In this document: piece after piece, positions 41,310 through 52,630 of the stretch
Layout of the letters: each line of letters begins with the position of its first letter
Numbering within the stretch: position 1 is the first letter of the stretch
Assembly: GCA_964016875.1 (NCBI GenBank)
Contig: OZ024722.1
Coordinates: 17,862,576-17,926,575, forward strand
Direction: 5' to 3'
DNA from: Fallopia convolvulus
Lineage: Eukaryota > Streptophyta > Magnoliopsida > Caryophyllales > Polygonaceae
Length of the DNA stretch: 64,000 bases
Translations under genes and position numbers: made by a program
Notes under the pieces: generated by a model
Told to the model about the DNA's origin: nothing
What the model saw: only the letters and a program-made list of their open reading frames with translations
Database searches by the model: none

Positions 41310-42864
41310 ATGTCTGAAAACGGCGAAGGAAGTCCGAAGACTCCGGTCGTCGGGGACGACCAAAATCTTGAAAACCAGGGCGCTCGGTCTCAGGAGGAGG
41401 AGATGACGAACCTCAGACAGCGCATGGAATTTCTCCAAAAGGCGTTGAGCGACCAGCAAAGCTTTTATGATGCACATGTAGAACGCCTCACCGCCGAAAA
41501 CATCCAACTCAAGCAACAATATGAAGTCTTGGCTACAGGGCGTCGCTCCCTACGCATCACCCGGCGCACTAACGGAATAATAAGAAGGCTGGATTTCAAC
41601 GCTGGAGAAGGAACTTCTGGAAAGGGTACAAACCCGGACCCCCGAGATAAGGCACCCGCACAACGAGATGCGACTCCGGAGCCCATGGGACAAGCCCGCC
41701 ACGAGGAAGTCTTCCACGACAATAATCCTCCAATCAATCTCCGGTCAGCGGCTAATCAACGCTGAGCGCCATCTCAAGAAGTCTGGATCGAAGATGATGG
41801 CACCGATGGGGAAGATCGAGAACGGCGCGAACCAATCGATTTAGACGCAGCCATCCGAAGAAAGGTGACCGAACAAATAAGTGTCATCGCTGACCAACTC
41901 CGGAGGGGAAGCCAAGGTTTCCAACCTTTGGAGCCTGAAGCACCTGACGGGTTTGACGAATCTCCGTTCTCTCGTCGAATCGCCCGAGTAGAGATTCCAA
42001 AAAAGTTCTCTGTACCAAGCATGCCCACGTACAACGGGACTACGGACCCTAACGAGCACGTGGCCATATACAAACAGAAGATGATGACGAGTGCGGTCCC
42101 ATCCCATTCCAAAGAGGCGGTGATGTGCAAGGGTTTCGGCACAACCTTAACGGGTCCGGCGCTAACTTGGTTTATCAACCTCCCACGTGGAAGCATTAGG
42201 TCCTTCGCAGACCTCTCGGACACTTTCCGGTCTCAATTCGCCATCAGCCGCAAATTTGAGAAGCAATCCAGCGACCTCTACCGGATCCGCTAACGGAACC
42301 AAGAAACTACAAGAGAATTCTTGGATCGCTTCAATCGTGAGAAGATCTCCATCCCATCTTGCGACGTGACGACCGCAGTGGAAGCATTCAGGCAAGGGGT
42401 CACCCCCGATGGCGACCTGTACAAGGAACTAACTAAGCACCCTTGTGCTACGTTCGAAGAAGTACAAGCCAGGGCTTTGGCATACGTCCGGTTGGAAGAA
42501 GATAGGTCCCTGAGGAAGAGATCTTCAAAGACGGAGAAAACCGAGAGAAAGGGACCCGTTGACAGCCGGCGTGATTCAACAGATCAGAGGAGAGACCGCT
42601 GCGCCCATCCTTACTCACGGCCTACCTCAGGGCAGGTCAACGTGGCCAAGGCACGATGGACGAATGACAAGGAGCGAGAACCCATGCCACCCTCACTCGA
42701 CTCCTTCAAACTCAACATATCTACGGAAAAGCTGCTCCGGAACATGGCGAAACAAGGAGAACTCGTGAGGTGGCCAAGAAAAGACAGGACTCCCCACCCG
42801 GGGGGACACGTCTAAGTGGTGCGATTACCACGAGTATCACGGACACTGGACGCGAGATTGCCTT
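41310..42864 (+). pseudogene. Tat element gag
   Basis: Starts at the ATG at 41310 (MSENGEGSPKTP) with a predicted coiled coil. In-frame stops at 41763 and 42291, then a frameshift near 42810. Capsid motifs typical of Tat gag are clear: MPTYNGTTDPNEHVAIYKQK, ALTWFINLPRGSI and FRSQFAISRKFEK. A knuckle-like CDYHEYHGHWTRDC follows in the shifted frame. Confidence 0.85.
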
Positions 42865-45522
42865 ATGCTCCGAAAAGAATTGGCCTGCCTAGTCGCGGAA
42901 GGAAGGATAAAAGACGTGGCTCCAGATGCACGAGTACCCAAAGGTTTGCTGGAGAATCTCCAACCCGAGCACCAAGAAAGGCGAAATCCTCCAACACCTG
43001 ACAGAGTGGTCAATGTGATATCCGGAGGGTCAAGCATCTGCGGACTATCATACTCGGCAGCAAAACGCCACGCAAGAGAAAGCAGCTTCAATCGACCACC
43101 GTCATCAAGACACCGCGCCAGAGAATCTCCAGGACAAGCCATCGTGTTCGACGACGCCGATGCAGAAAACACCTCTGAACCGCATCACAATGGTCTTGTA
43201 ATATCCCTGCACATTGGGAACGTGTTGATGAAAAGGGTACTGATCGATACAGGGAGCTCCACGAATCTCATGACCCTAACCGCCTTGAAAGAGATGGGTT
43301 TGTCTGAAAACGACATTCATAAGCACCCGGTGCCCTTAGTAGGATTCAGCGGTGAGGTCAAGCACACTGTGGGCGACATCGCCATCCCAACCTTCGCCAA
43401 AGGCATAAATATGCAAGTCAATTTCCTCGTAATGGACTGTCCTTCATGCTATAACATAATCTTGGGACGACCATGGTTACACGACATGAAAGCAGTAGCA
43501 TCCACCTACCACCAAACGGTGAAATTTCCAACACCATGGGGAATAGACGAAATTTGCGGGGACCAGAGGTTGGCTAGGGAGTGTTATAAGGCAGCCCTCA
43601 AGCCAACCACTCTGAGACCTGAGGCATAGCAATTACAGAACGTCACTCCTCCGCCGGAATGAACTGAAGACGGAGAAAAAGCAGAGGAGGTGACCTTAGA
43701 GGAAGGAAAGGTCGTCAAGATCGGGGAAAATCTGGAGCCACTAGTCAGAGAAGAATTGGTAACATTCCTGAAAAGTCACAAGAGCTGCTTCGCTTGGAGT
43801 CACGAAGAAATGACTGGAATAGACCCTTCCATCATCACACACAAACTCAACGTAGATCCTAAGCATCCTCCAGTCAGGCAAAAGAGACGAAAGTTCGCCT
43901 GAATTAATACAAGTGGTCGATGAAGAGGTCAAAAAATTACTAGACACCGGAAAAATCAGAGAAGTAAAGTACCCCGATTGGCTAGCTAACGTAGTCGTGG
44001 TGCCTAAGAAGACGGGAAGTGGAGAGTTTGCGTGGACTTCACCGACCTCAACAAAGCGTACCCTAAGGATTCTTTCCCTCTCCCCCATATAGACACAATG
44101 GTGGATGCAACCGCGGGTCACGAACTCCTTACCTTCATGGATGCATTCAGCGGTTATCACCAGATCTAGATGGAACCGGAAGATCAAGAGAAAACCTCCT
44201 TTATCACAGGGCAGGGAACGTATTGCTATCGCGTAATGCCCTTCGGCTTGAGAAACGCCGAGGCTACTTACCAAAGATTAGTCAACCGGATGTTTCGCGA
44301 CCACATTGGCAAAACAATGGAGGTGTATATCGACGATATGGTGGTAAAGAGCACAAGCGCTTCCCTACATAAGGGGCACTTAAAAGAAGCGTTCAAGGTC
44401 CTCGAAGAATACAACATGAAGCTGAATCCCCAAAAGTGCATCTTCGGGGTACAATCTGGGACTTTTTGGGGCATGTGGTAACCAAGCGAGGGATTGAGGC
44501 CAGTCCAAACCAAGTGCGGGCAATTGCTTCCCTGAAATCCCCTCGAAGCGTGAAAGACGTGCAGAAGCTAACCGGCATGATAGATGCACTCAATCGGTTC
44601 ATCTCCAAATCCTCATATAAGTACCGACTATTTTACGAAGTACTAAAGAAGAACAAGAGTTTCCAGTGGACGGAAAAACACGAGGCCGCCTTCCAAGAGC
44701 TGAAGGGCTACTTCGCCAATCCCCTACTACTGGCTAAACCAACTCCGAGGGAGGTGCTACACCTCTACTTAGCTGTATCGGATCGCGCCCTAAGAGGAGT
44801 CCTGGTCAACGAAGAGGACGGCCAATAGGTTCCAGTTTACTTCGTAAGCAGAACAATGGTGTCCGCCGAGACGCGCTACTCTCCAACGGAAAAACTGGTC
44901 CTGGCGGTCGTGATGTGCTCGAATAAACTCCGACCATACATCGAGTCACACACTATCATCGTCCTGACGAACTACCCCCTCTGACAGATCATGCAAAAAC
45001 CAGAATTCTCAGGAAGGATGGCAAAGTGGGCAATCCACCTAAGCGGGTACGACGTCAGATATGAACCTCGAAAAGCAATCAAGTTACAAGTACTGGCCGA
45101 CTTCGTTGCCGACTTCACCCCGACTCTTGAAGAAAGCGCTAAAGAGGAGGTCTTGACCGCATCCCTCGACGAACCTGAGGAAGAATGGATACTAAACACC
45201 GATGGAGCCTCAAACACAAGAGGAGCAGGGCTCGGTGTCGTGCTAAAGTCGACAAGGGGGGAAACGATAGCTCAGGCGGTCAGATGCAACTTCGAAGCTA
45301 CTAACAATGAGTCGGAGTATGAAGCTCTCATCTTTGGGTTAGAATTGGCTAAAGACCTATCCATCAAGAAAATCAAGGTACGCGCTGATTCCTTACTCAT
45401 CATCAATCAGATCCTAGGCATTTTCGATGCCAAAGATGACAGGATGGCTAGCTACCTCAATGTGGTTAAAACACTATCCGAGAATTTCGAGCAAATACAA
45501 TTCGAACAAATTCCTCGGGAGA
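42865..45522 (+). pseudogene. Tat element pol: protease, RT, RNase H and archaeal-type RNase H
   Basis: Protease active site VLIDTGSSTNLM at about 43230. A stop at 43627 and frameshifts near 43900, 44010 and 44470 break RT, which still shows HIDTMVDATAGHELLTFMDA and VYIDDMVVKS (44325-44350). The gypsy RNase H follows (SDRALRGVLVNEEDG, stop at 44826). The archaeal-type RNase H begins about 45185: NTDGASNTRGAGLGVVL, NNESEYEALIFGLELA and RADSLLI supply the first acidic residues. The sequence breaks before the last catalytic residue. Confidence 0.88.
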
Positions 45523-45617
45523 AGATTCACATTCATCCTGATGATCAGGAGAAGACTACCTTTACATGTCCCTATGGGACTTTTACATATAGGAGAATGC
45601 CATTCGAGCTTTGTAAT
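45523..45617 (+). repeat. Misplaced copy of Athila-3 RT flank inside the Tat structure
   Basis: Copy of 40746-40840 with one difference. Joined to the Tat archaeal-type RNase H with an AG microhomology at 45523-45524. It ends in GTAAT and the second LTR, exactly like the left boundary of the insertion. Confidence 0.93.
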
Positions 45618-46027
45618 TGTTAGACCCAGATTTTAGGTGATGAAGCGTTGAGCCATAGACAGAGAATCTCTGACGCATACAGGATTACGGAAGATCTTAG
45701 GGATCAGATAAGTCGGTTAGAGGAGAGAGGATTCGAGATATGTTTGTTACAAGATAGATTTTTCTCCAGGTTGTATTCATTGTAAGATAGAAATACACCG
45801 AGATTTGTTAGTTAAGGATAAGATTGTATCTTTGATTAAGATAGGATATGTTCTAGAGGGCTATATAAGCCAATGTAACCCTTAGCGGAAAGGGACGCTT
45901 CATTCATACTATTTCTCCTGATTTCTACATCAATAAAAACACACATTCGTTCGCATTCTTCTTAGTTCATTCGATCAAGGCCCGATCTAAGCCAAGGTTC
46001 TACCTTTGGTAAAATTTGGCTCAAACA
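45618..46027 (+). repeat. Tat element LTR, right copy (410 bp)
   Basis: Same length as the left copy, with a few substitutions. Flanked by GTAAT on both sides (45613-45617 and 46028-46032), like a solo LTR. Confidence 0.92.
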
Positions 46028-47777
46028 GTAATGCCTCTGCCACCTTCCAAAGGTGCATGATGGTTATTTTTTCTGACATGATAGAGGACATTGCAAAGGT
46101 CTTTATGGATGATTTTTCTTTGTATGGTTCTTCCTTTAATACTTGTCTTGCTAATCTTGCATGTGTACTTAAAAGATGTGAAGAAACCAACCTTGCGCTT
46201 AATTGGGGAAAATGTCATTTTATGGTTCAAGAGGGAATTGTACTAGGACACCTCGTCTCAAAAAGAGGGATAGAAGTAGATAAATCAAAAATTGATCTTA
46301 TTGAAAAACTACATCCTCCCTCTTATGTCAAAGACGTTAGGAGTTTTCTAGGGCATGTTGGTTTTTATAGACACTTTATCCAAGATTTTTCTAAGATAGC
46401 TAAACCACTGACTAACCTACTGATGAAAGATGTAGTGTTTGAGTTGTCTCCAGATTGTCTTGAAGCATTTTACAGGTCAAGAGAAGCCCTTGTTTCCGCT
46501 CCTATTATTTAGTCCCCGGATTGGACCTTGCCCTTTGAGATTATGTGTGACGTTAGTGATTATGCTGTTGGCGCGGTTCTAGGACAACGGAAGGACAAAA
46601 AGCTCCACGCCATCTACTATGCAAGTAAGATGCTTGACGAAGCGCAGAGTAAGTATACTACAACGGAGAAGGAATTCCTCGTTGTAGTATTTGCTTTCGA
46701 AAAATTCCGTTCCTATCTTGTTGGTTCAAAAGTGATAGTTTATACTGACCATGAGGTTGTTAGATATCTAATGGCCAAAAAGGATGCCAATCCTAGGCTA
46801 CTCCGTTGGATGCTCTTATTGCATGAATTTGATCATGAGATCAGAGATAAAAAAAGGAGCAGAAAACTTGGTGGCGGATCACTTATCCAGGTTGCCAGTT
46901 GAACACATCACTGAATCCAACAATGAAGTGCCAATTAACAACTCATGCTGGATGAGGTTGGAAATGGCAAAACCCTCGTTACCGACCCTAAAGGGGTCTG
47001 TACCGAGCCATCACCGAAGCTGGAGGGCGTCGATCACATCGGCACCAAAACAAGGCGCATCGATACCTTAATCGAGAAGTGCGATACCGAGCCTCAAGAG
47101 GTCGTTACCGATGGGAATATAGAAGCTTCAGGGTCGACACCGACCCAACCAGACTCGGTAACGACCTAGTTAGGTACGTTTTCTCGACCTGAACTCGTTT
47201 CTTTTAATTCAATTCCTTCTTCATCTCTTACTTCTACTTCTTTTCATGCAATTAATGCTATTAGAGGGTCAAAAGCCCCTTGGTTTGCGGATTTTGCTAA
47301 CTACATCATAGGCGACATAATTCTCGAGGGACTAACCCCACAAAAGAAAAAGAAGTTTCTACATGATGTCAAACAGTACTATTGGGATGACCCTTACTTG
47401 TTCAAGCAAGGAAGTGATCACCTCTTTAGACGCTGTATTCCGGAAGAAGAGATAGAGAGTGTGATCTGTCAATGTCACACACTTCCTACAGGTAGCCATG
47501 CAAAAGGATTCAAAACCACGGCGAAAATTCTTCAAAGTGGTCTCTATTGACCAACTATTTTCAGGGACGTACAGGATTTTGTGACAGCATGTGATGAATG
47601 CCAACGTTGTGGAAACATCACCTGGAGACATGATAACCCGCTGACAGGAATATTAGAGGTCGAATTATTCGACGTATGGGGCATAGACTTCATGGGACCT
47701 TTCCCTTCGTCGGGCCCCTACAAGTATATCCTGGTTGCGGTCGATTATGTCTCTAAGTGGGTGGAGGTCGTTGCTAC
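46028..47777 (+). pseudogene. Athila-3 RT C-terminus, RNase H and integrase N-terminus
   Basis: RT resumes with ATFQRCMMVIFSDMI and VFMDDFSLYG. RNase H follows (CDVSDYAVGAVLGQRKD and VYTDHEVVRYL, intact here) after a stop at 46510. The RNase H-integrase linker (46890-47290) is frameshifted and holds near-palindromes at 46976, 46997, 47060, 47081, 47102, 47134 and 47155, then TAG|GTACGT at 47171. Integrase has the CDECQ finger and DVWGIDFMGPF, and is cut by the solo LTR at 47778. Confidence 0.9.
47773..47777. repeat. Target site duplication GCTAC of solo LTR (left)
   Basis: GCTAC also at 49088-49092. Confidence 0.92.
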
Positions 47778-49087
47778 TGATGTCCGCCTTTTTAGTCGTA
47801 TTTTTAGGGTGTGTTTTTAGTGTGTTTGAGTCTTTTTCTTTAGTTTTGTGTTTTGTTTTGAGTCGTTTGTGTAAGTTTTTGTATTTTCTTGAGATATGGA
47901 GTCTACATAAGCTTTGGTGGTGTTTTGTAGGTTTTTAGAAGCTATTTGAAGCATATTTTGAAGAAAGGAGCAAAAACCGGTGAAAGATAGCACTCAAGAA
48001 TGAAGAGAAGATGAAGATTAAGAGCTCAATTAGAGTCATTGAAGATCAAGTTTGAGCTTGGAAAGAGATAGAGAATTTCATTACAAGAACATAGGAAAAA
48101 GAATCGAGTCAAACAGAGTTGTAACGAATCCGCTACGCAAGTTTTACTCAAAGTTGTTCGAAGTGCTAAACAGGGTCGTTAACGAGGCATCTCGAGGAGC
48201 AGCGTGTCTGAGTCGGTGTTTAATTAAAAGATTTTATCTTATTTTCTTTTATGTTATTAGATAGATAGAAGGAATATATCTTATTAGAAGATTTATTTCC
48301 TTAGAGATAGATTTAAGATAGAATAGTTTCTGTATAAATACACTTGTCCCCTCTTTAGTTTTCTTATCATTCAAGTTAGGGGAGAGAAGAGAGGAGGAGG
48401 AGAGGAGATGAGAGGGGAGGAGAGACGTGAGAGGGAGCAACGAGGGGGATTTGTAGGGAAGAACTATCGTTTGGATTCAAAGTTGTAAGCTTTCCTTTTT
48501 ATTTAATATAAGTTGTTTATGTTTTTCATGCTTTGTGAGTAGTCTTCCTCTCTAAGGTTGGAGTTAAACCCAACAATGGTTATGCATGCTTGTTTATGAT
48601 CATGTCTTGATTGTTTTTATTGTATGAATCTATTCTCTTGTTCTTAATCCTTGAGATGAAAGTTGATAGGAAATTTCTCATTCATAGTTGAAGCGAAAGA
48701 AGAGACCTTGAATCAGAATAGTTGATTAGGGTTTTGAAGCAAAAGCGGATCAATCCTAGTTGAAGTAGAAGAGATAGATAGTAAGTTTATTGATAGGATG
48801 AAAGTTGATTGATTTACTTGCTTTAGTTAACGAAAGTTAGAACCTTTATGTGATAAAAGCATGATCTTTATGCTTCATTAGCGTTTGGCATGCATAATTG
48901 TTGTGTGGGGATACCCTAAACCTTAGATTTCTCTCTTACTTTATAAAAACCCTTACTTTATTGGTTGCTTGCGTAACAAGTAACAAAACTTAGCACTGAC
49001 TTTCTCCCTGCGGACGAACCTGACTCTGCTATACAACAACGGGGTCTTGATATAAATTTATTTGTTGTCAAGAAACCCTCGTCAACA
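47778..49087 (+). mobile_element. Solo LTR of the Athila-1 family (1310 bp)
   Basis: Begins TGATGTCCGCCTTTTTAGTC and ends CTCGTCAACA. Its start, TATAAATA box (48333-48340) and 3' part match the Athila-1 LTR in opposite orientation. The target duplication GCTAC is intact, and there is no internal sequence, so it arose by LTR-LTR recombination. It splits the Athila-3 integrase. It keeps one good near-palindrome (TCGTTAACGA, 48176) rather than the four-site array. Confidence 0.92.
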
Positions 49088-49885
49088 GCTACAAGGACCA
49101 ATGATGCTAAAACCGTGGCTAAATTTATTAACACTAACATTTTTCCCAGGTTTGGTGTACCAAGAGTCCTCATTAGTGATGGTGGATCATATTTCATCGA
49201 GCGGAGTTTTGAAGCACTTCTGGCCAAGTATGGGGTATCACATCGGGTGGCAACACTTTATCATCCCCAAACTAGTGGCCAAGTTGAAGTTTCAAACAGG
49301 AAAATCAAGAGAATATTGGAAAAGACGGTTTCCCGCTCAAGGAATGATTGGTCATCTAAATTGGATGACACTCTATGGGCTTACAGGACGGCGTACAAGA
49401 CGCCCGTACGCACCACTCCTTACAATTTAGTGTATGGCAAGGCATGCCATTTGCCGGTAGAGATGGAGCACAAGGCATTATGGGCTCTCAAAGAGCTCAA
49501 TATGAACCTAGACGTAGCAGGAGCAAAAAGATTCATGGATTTGCAAGAACTAGAGGAGTTGAGGCTAAGGGTGTACGAAAACGCTAAGATCTATAAGGAG
49601 CGTACCAAACGATGGCATGATCAGAAATTAGTGCCCAAAACTTATGAAGTTGGTGACAAGGTACTTCTCTTCAACTCTAGACTCCGTTTATTTCCAGGGA
49701 AGCTAAGGACACGATGGAGTGGACCATTTGCGGTTCACCACATATATCCTCACGGAGCAATAGAGTTAGTCGATAATAATGGTGCCATCTTCAAAGTCAA
49801 CGGACACAGATTGAAGAAATTTTATGAGGAACCCGACCCAGAAGAAGAGATTAGAGTCACTTTGGCTCTCACATCGTCGGATTAG
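49088..49885 (+). pseudogene. Athila-3 integrase core and C-terminal domain
   Basis: Continuation of 46028-47777 after the solo LTR. LISDGGSYFIERSF (Asp) and HPQTSGQVEVSNRKIKR (Glu) are present, then LVYGKACHLPVEMEH and the C-terminal LRTRWSGPFAVHHIYPHGA. This 256-residue frame is open to its natural stop. A splice-donor-like CAG|GTAAGT lies five bases after the stop (GT at 49891). Confidence 0.92.
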
Positions 49886-51065
49886 CCCAGGTAAGTTCGT
49901 CGGGCTGACGACGTTAAAAATAGCGCTTACGGGAGGCACCCCGGTTTTAGTTTAGTTTAGTTTTCTTTTCTTTTTATAGTTCTTTTTCTTAGCTTTCTTT
50001 TGATTTTTTTAGTAGATTAGAAGTTTACGAGATAGGATATTTTTGAGCTAACATGTCACAAAAGTAGGGCACGATAAGACGCGAAAAAAGAGTCGCCCAA
50101 GCTCGGTACCGAGTTGTGAGGGTCGGTACCGACCTGCGACAAAAATTCAGAAACGAGACGCCCGACCCAGGTAAGTCTTCTAAACCTAAAATTCTTTCTT
50201 CCTTGCCTCTCTTCCCACTCCACCTCTACTCTAAGCCTTCATAAACTCTCTCAAACCACAAATCCCACCCCAATCCTCACCAATCTCTCAAAGATCTAAT
50301 CGATTCTCATTCGGATTCCACACCATGCTGCCACACACCGCATTCGTCCTCAAACCCACACCCCATTCGATACCGAATAACACCTCGTGTGTTCGTTACC
50401 GAAGCTTCACGCCCTCGTTACCCTTGCAATTCGGATTTTCGTTCTTCAATTCTACAAGACTACGGTATGATTTCTTGAACCCTAAACTCTTTTCTTGAAG
50501 ATTCATGGTAAAATTGGTTAGTTTTCATATCTAGATCTTTGTGTGAATTCGAGACTGCATTTGCTTATTGCCATCGTGCTTCCATGCCTCTATGTTGGTG
50601 ATTAATCTTGTTTGATTTTCCGTTCTTCATGCTCGATTTTACATTAAACTTTGATAATAGAAAAGCATGAAGTAACTTGTTCTTGATTTGCATGATTTTC
50701 ACCATGAGTTTTGGCAATTTTTGGCATGATTAGATAGGGCTTTGAGCAAGTATAGGGTTGGAAGTACTTGATTGTGTGTTTTTGTGTGGAATCCTGCTTG
50801 AAATTGTGCTAAATTGTCAAAAATTTGGGGATTTGGGAGTCGGAAACTCATGTGTAATGTTCTCGCCCAGGCTCGTTACCGACCTGAGAGGGTCGGTAAC
50901 GACCTGTGATTGCCCAGAACCAGAGCTAAACCCAGAGACCTCGATACCGACCCTCTTGGCTCGGTACCGAGGTGGGTCGAGGCCATTTCCGAATGAAAGT
51001 ATGGGTTTTTTTTGTTGATTTGAGTGGATTTTACCTTGGATATTTATGGTGTTTTCAGGTACCAA
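49886..51065 (+). other. Athila-3 leader of env-like ORF
   Basis: Contains the conserved post-pol block (49910-49941), near-palindrome pairs (50103 and 50123; 50873 and 50893; 50941 and 50961, all 20 bp apart), a donor-like CAG|GTAAGTCTTCT (GT at 50171), pyrimidine-rich leader sequence near 50200-50290, a further donor-like GTATGATTTCTTG at about 50464 and an acceptor-like TTTTCAG at 51052-51058, just before the ATG. The layout parallels Athila-2. Confidence 0.65.
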
Positions 51066-52630
51066 ATGGCAAGCACAAGCAGGGCCAACTCCTGGGCAGG
51101 AAAGAAGAGGAGGATCGAAAGATCTCCATCTCCTCCGAGAATGGATGAAGTCATCCTGCCGACTAGGGAGCAATTGATGATCTTCGACTCCGTCATCCAG
51201 AAGGACCACCTCACTAGATGGTTCTCGAGGTCAAGTGCCAAGGCCAACGGAATTTATGAGGATTTCAAGCACGCCTTTGCTATTCTCGATGTGCCACATC
51301 TCCTCAAAAAGGAGGATGTCCCGCATTATCCGGCCCTCACTGCCGAGTTCATTGCCACTCTCCGCATTAGCTTCAAGTCCAAAACATCGGTAGGACGCAT
51401 TAGGTTCCGATTGGGCAATGTTAACCATGAGTTCACCATGACTGAGTTCAACCGCCTCCTCGACTTCCCCAACCACTCCTGTGATTACAAGGCTCCCGAT
51501 GATTTTAAGGTCACAGACACATGGAGCTACATTTTCGGGGAGGTCAACCCGACTGCACCGGCACTTCCAGGGGCACACATCATCAACCCCATTTTCAGGA
51601 TTATCCTCCGAGTTTTGGGTGCAACTATTTGGCCCAAAAAAGAGCTTTCCAGGCCGATGAGGACGAAGGTTGGATGCCTTCGGACTATTCTCTTCGAGGA
51701 CCCCGCCCCCATGAATTTGGGGTACGAATGGCTCAAGTACGTGGAGAAGCATGGGGCCTCTTCAAAAGAAGTTTGCTGTGGCAACTTGGTGAGCCTCTTG
51801 GCGATGGATCTCGATGTCGATCTCTCGCGCTACAACACACACCGTCCCCAGAAGATGGATTCAAAGTATTGTTGTCTTTTGGTAGTTTTCAGAGAATTCC
51901 AGGTGGAGTAGCCACCATGGTGCTTGGACAGACCGTGGTGATTACTCGGGACAAGCTGGAGTTGCTACATGTGCCAAACTGGTATGAATCCTGGACGTCT
52001 CAACAGTTCCCCTTGGCCAAGAAGCCTCTAGACGAGCCGACACTATGGGAATTCGAGAAGAGTTATGAGAGAGAAGGAGCTGCTATGGAAGAGGATGAGC
52101 CAGCCGATACGGCAGGGCTCAGTACCAAAGTCCCACAGTTCGATACCGAGGCCCCAGCACACACCGCCAACCTCGGTACCGAGCAACCTAGCATCGGTAC
52201 CGAGTACTTCGAGGCTAGCACTGAGGCTTTCCACTTCGACACAGCGCCTGCTCATCAGCCTACTGAGCCACACTCGTTTGGTGTCATGCCTTATGCTCCA
52301 TTTGTCCATCACGACCACTTCCAACAACATGCCCATTACCAGCCGTCGCCTCAAACCAACTACCCCAGTACCGATGTTCCTTCATGGGCTCAAGATCTGT
52401 CTTCTCAGATGCAGCAGCTAAACTTGCAGCAGACACAACTCCAACAACGGATGAGTCATTGGGAGGATGTGTACTCAGCTCGCATGGCTCTTGAAGATGC
52501 ACGGCAGCAACAAGCTGACGCTCGTTGGATGACGATGGAGCAGCGTGTGACGGTTGATAAGGAGCGATGGCGAATGATGTACCAGTTTATGGGCAACTTT
52601 GAGCACTACTTCCCACCACCAAACCAATGA
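51066..52630 (+). pseudogene. Athila-3 env-like (ATHILA ORF-1-like) second ORF, frameshifted
   Basis: Start chosen at MASTSRANSW, which aligns with the Athila-2 start and follows an acceptor-like site. Motifs: RSPSPPRMDEVILPT, QKDHLTRWFSRSSAK, RFRLGNVNHEFTMTEFN and NPIFRIILRVLG. Frame shifts lie between about 51830 and 51920, and the second frame (PNWYESWTSQQ, Gln-rich coiled coil, ending PPPNQ) runs to 52630. Near-palindromes at 52119, 52140, 52173 and 52194 sit in the acidic linker. No signal peptide or membrane segment visible. Role unknown. Confidence 0.8.

Larger units (their letters stand above)
40841..46027 (+). mobile_element. Tat-lineage Ty3/gypsy element, integrase lost, mosaic with solo LTR
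   Basis: Two 410-bp LTRs (TGTTAGACCC...CAAACA, 40841-41250 and 45618-46027), with GTAAT flanking the outer ends at 40836-40840 and 46028-46032. The interior encodes gag, protease (VLIDTGSSTNLM), RT (VYIDDMVV), RNase H and a second, archaeal-type RNase H, the hallmark of the Tat branch. It stops abruptly at 45522. Integrase and polypurine tract are absent. The 95 bases before the second LTR are Athila-3 sequence. No convincing PBS was recognised after the first LTR. Confidence 0.9.
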
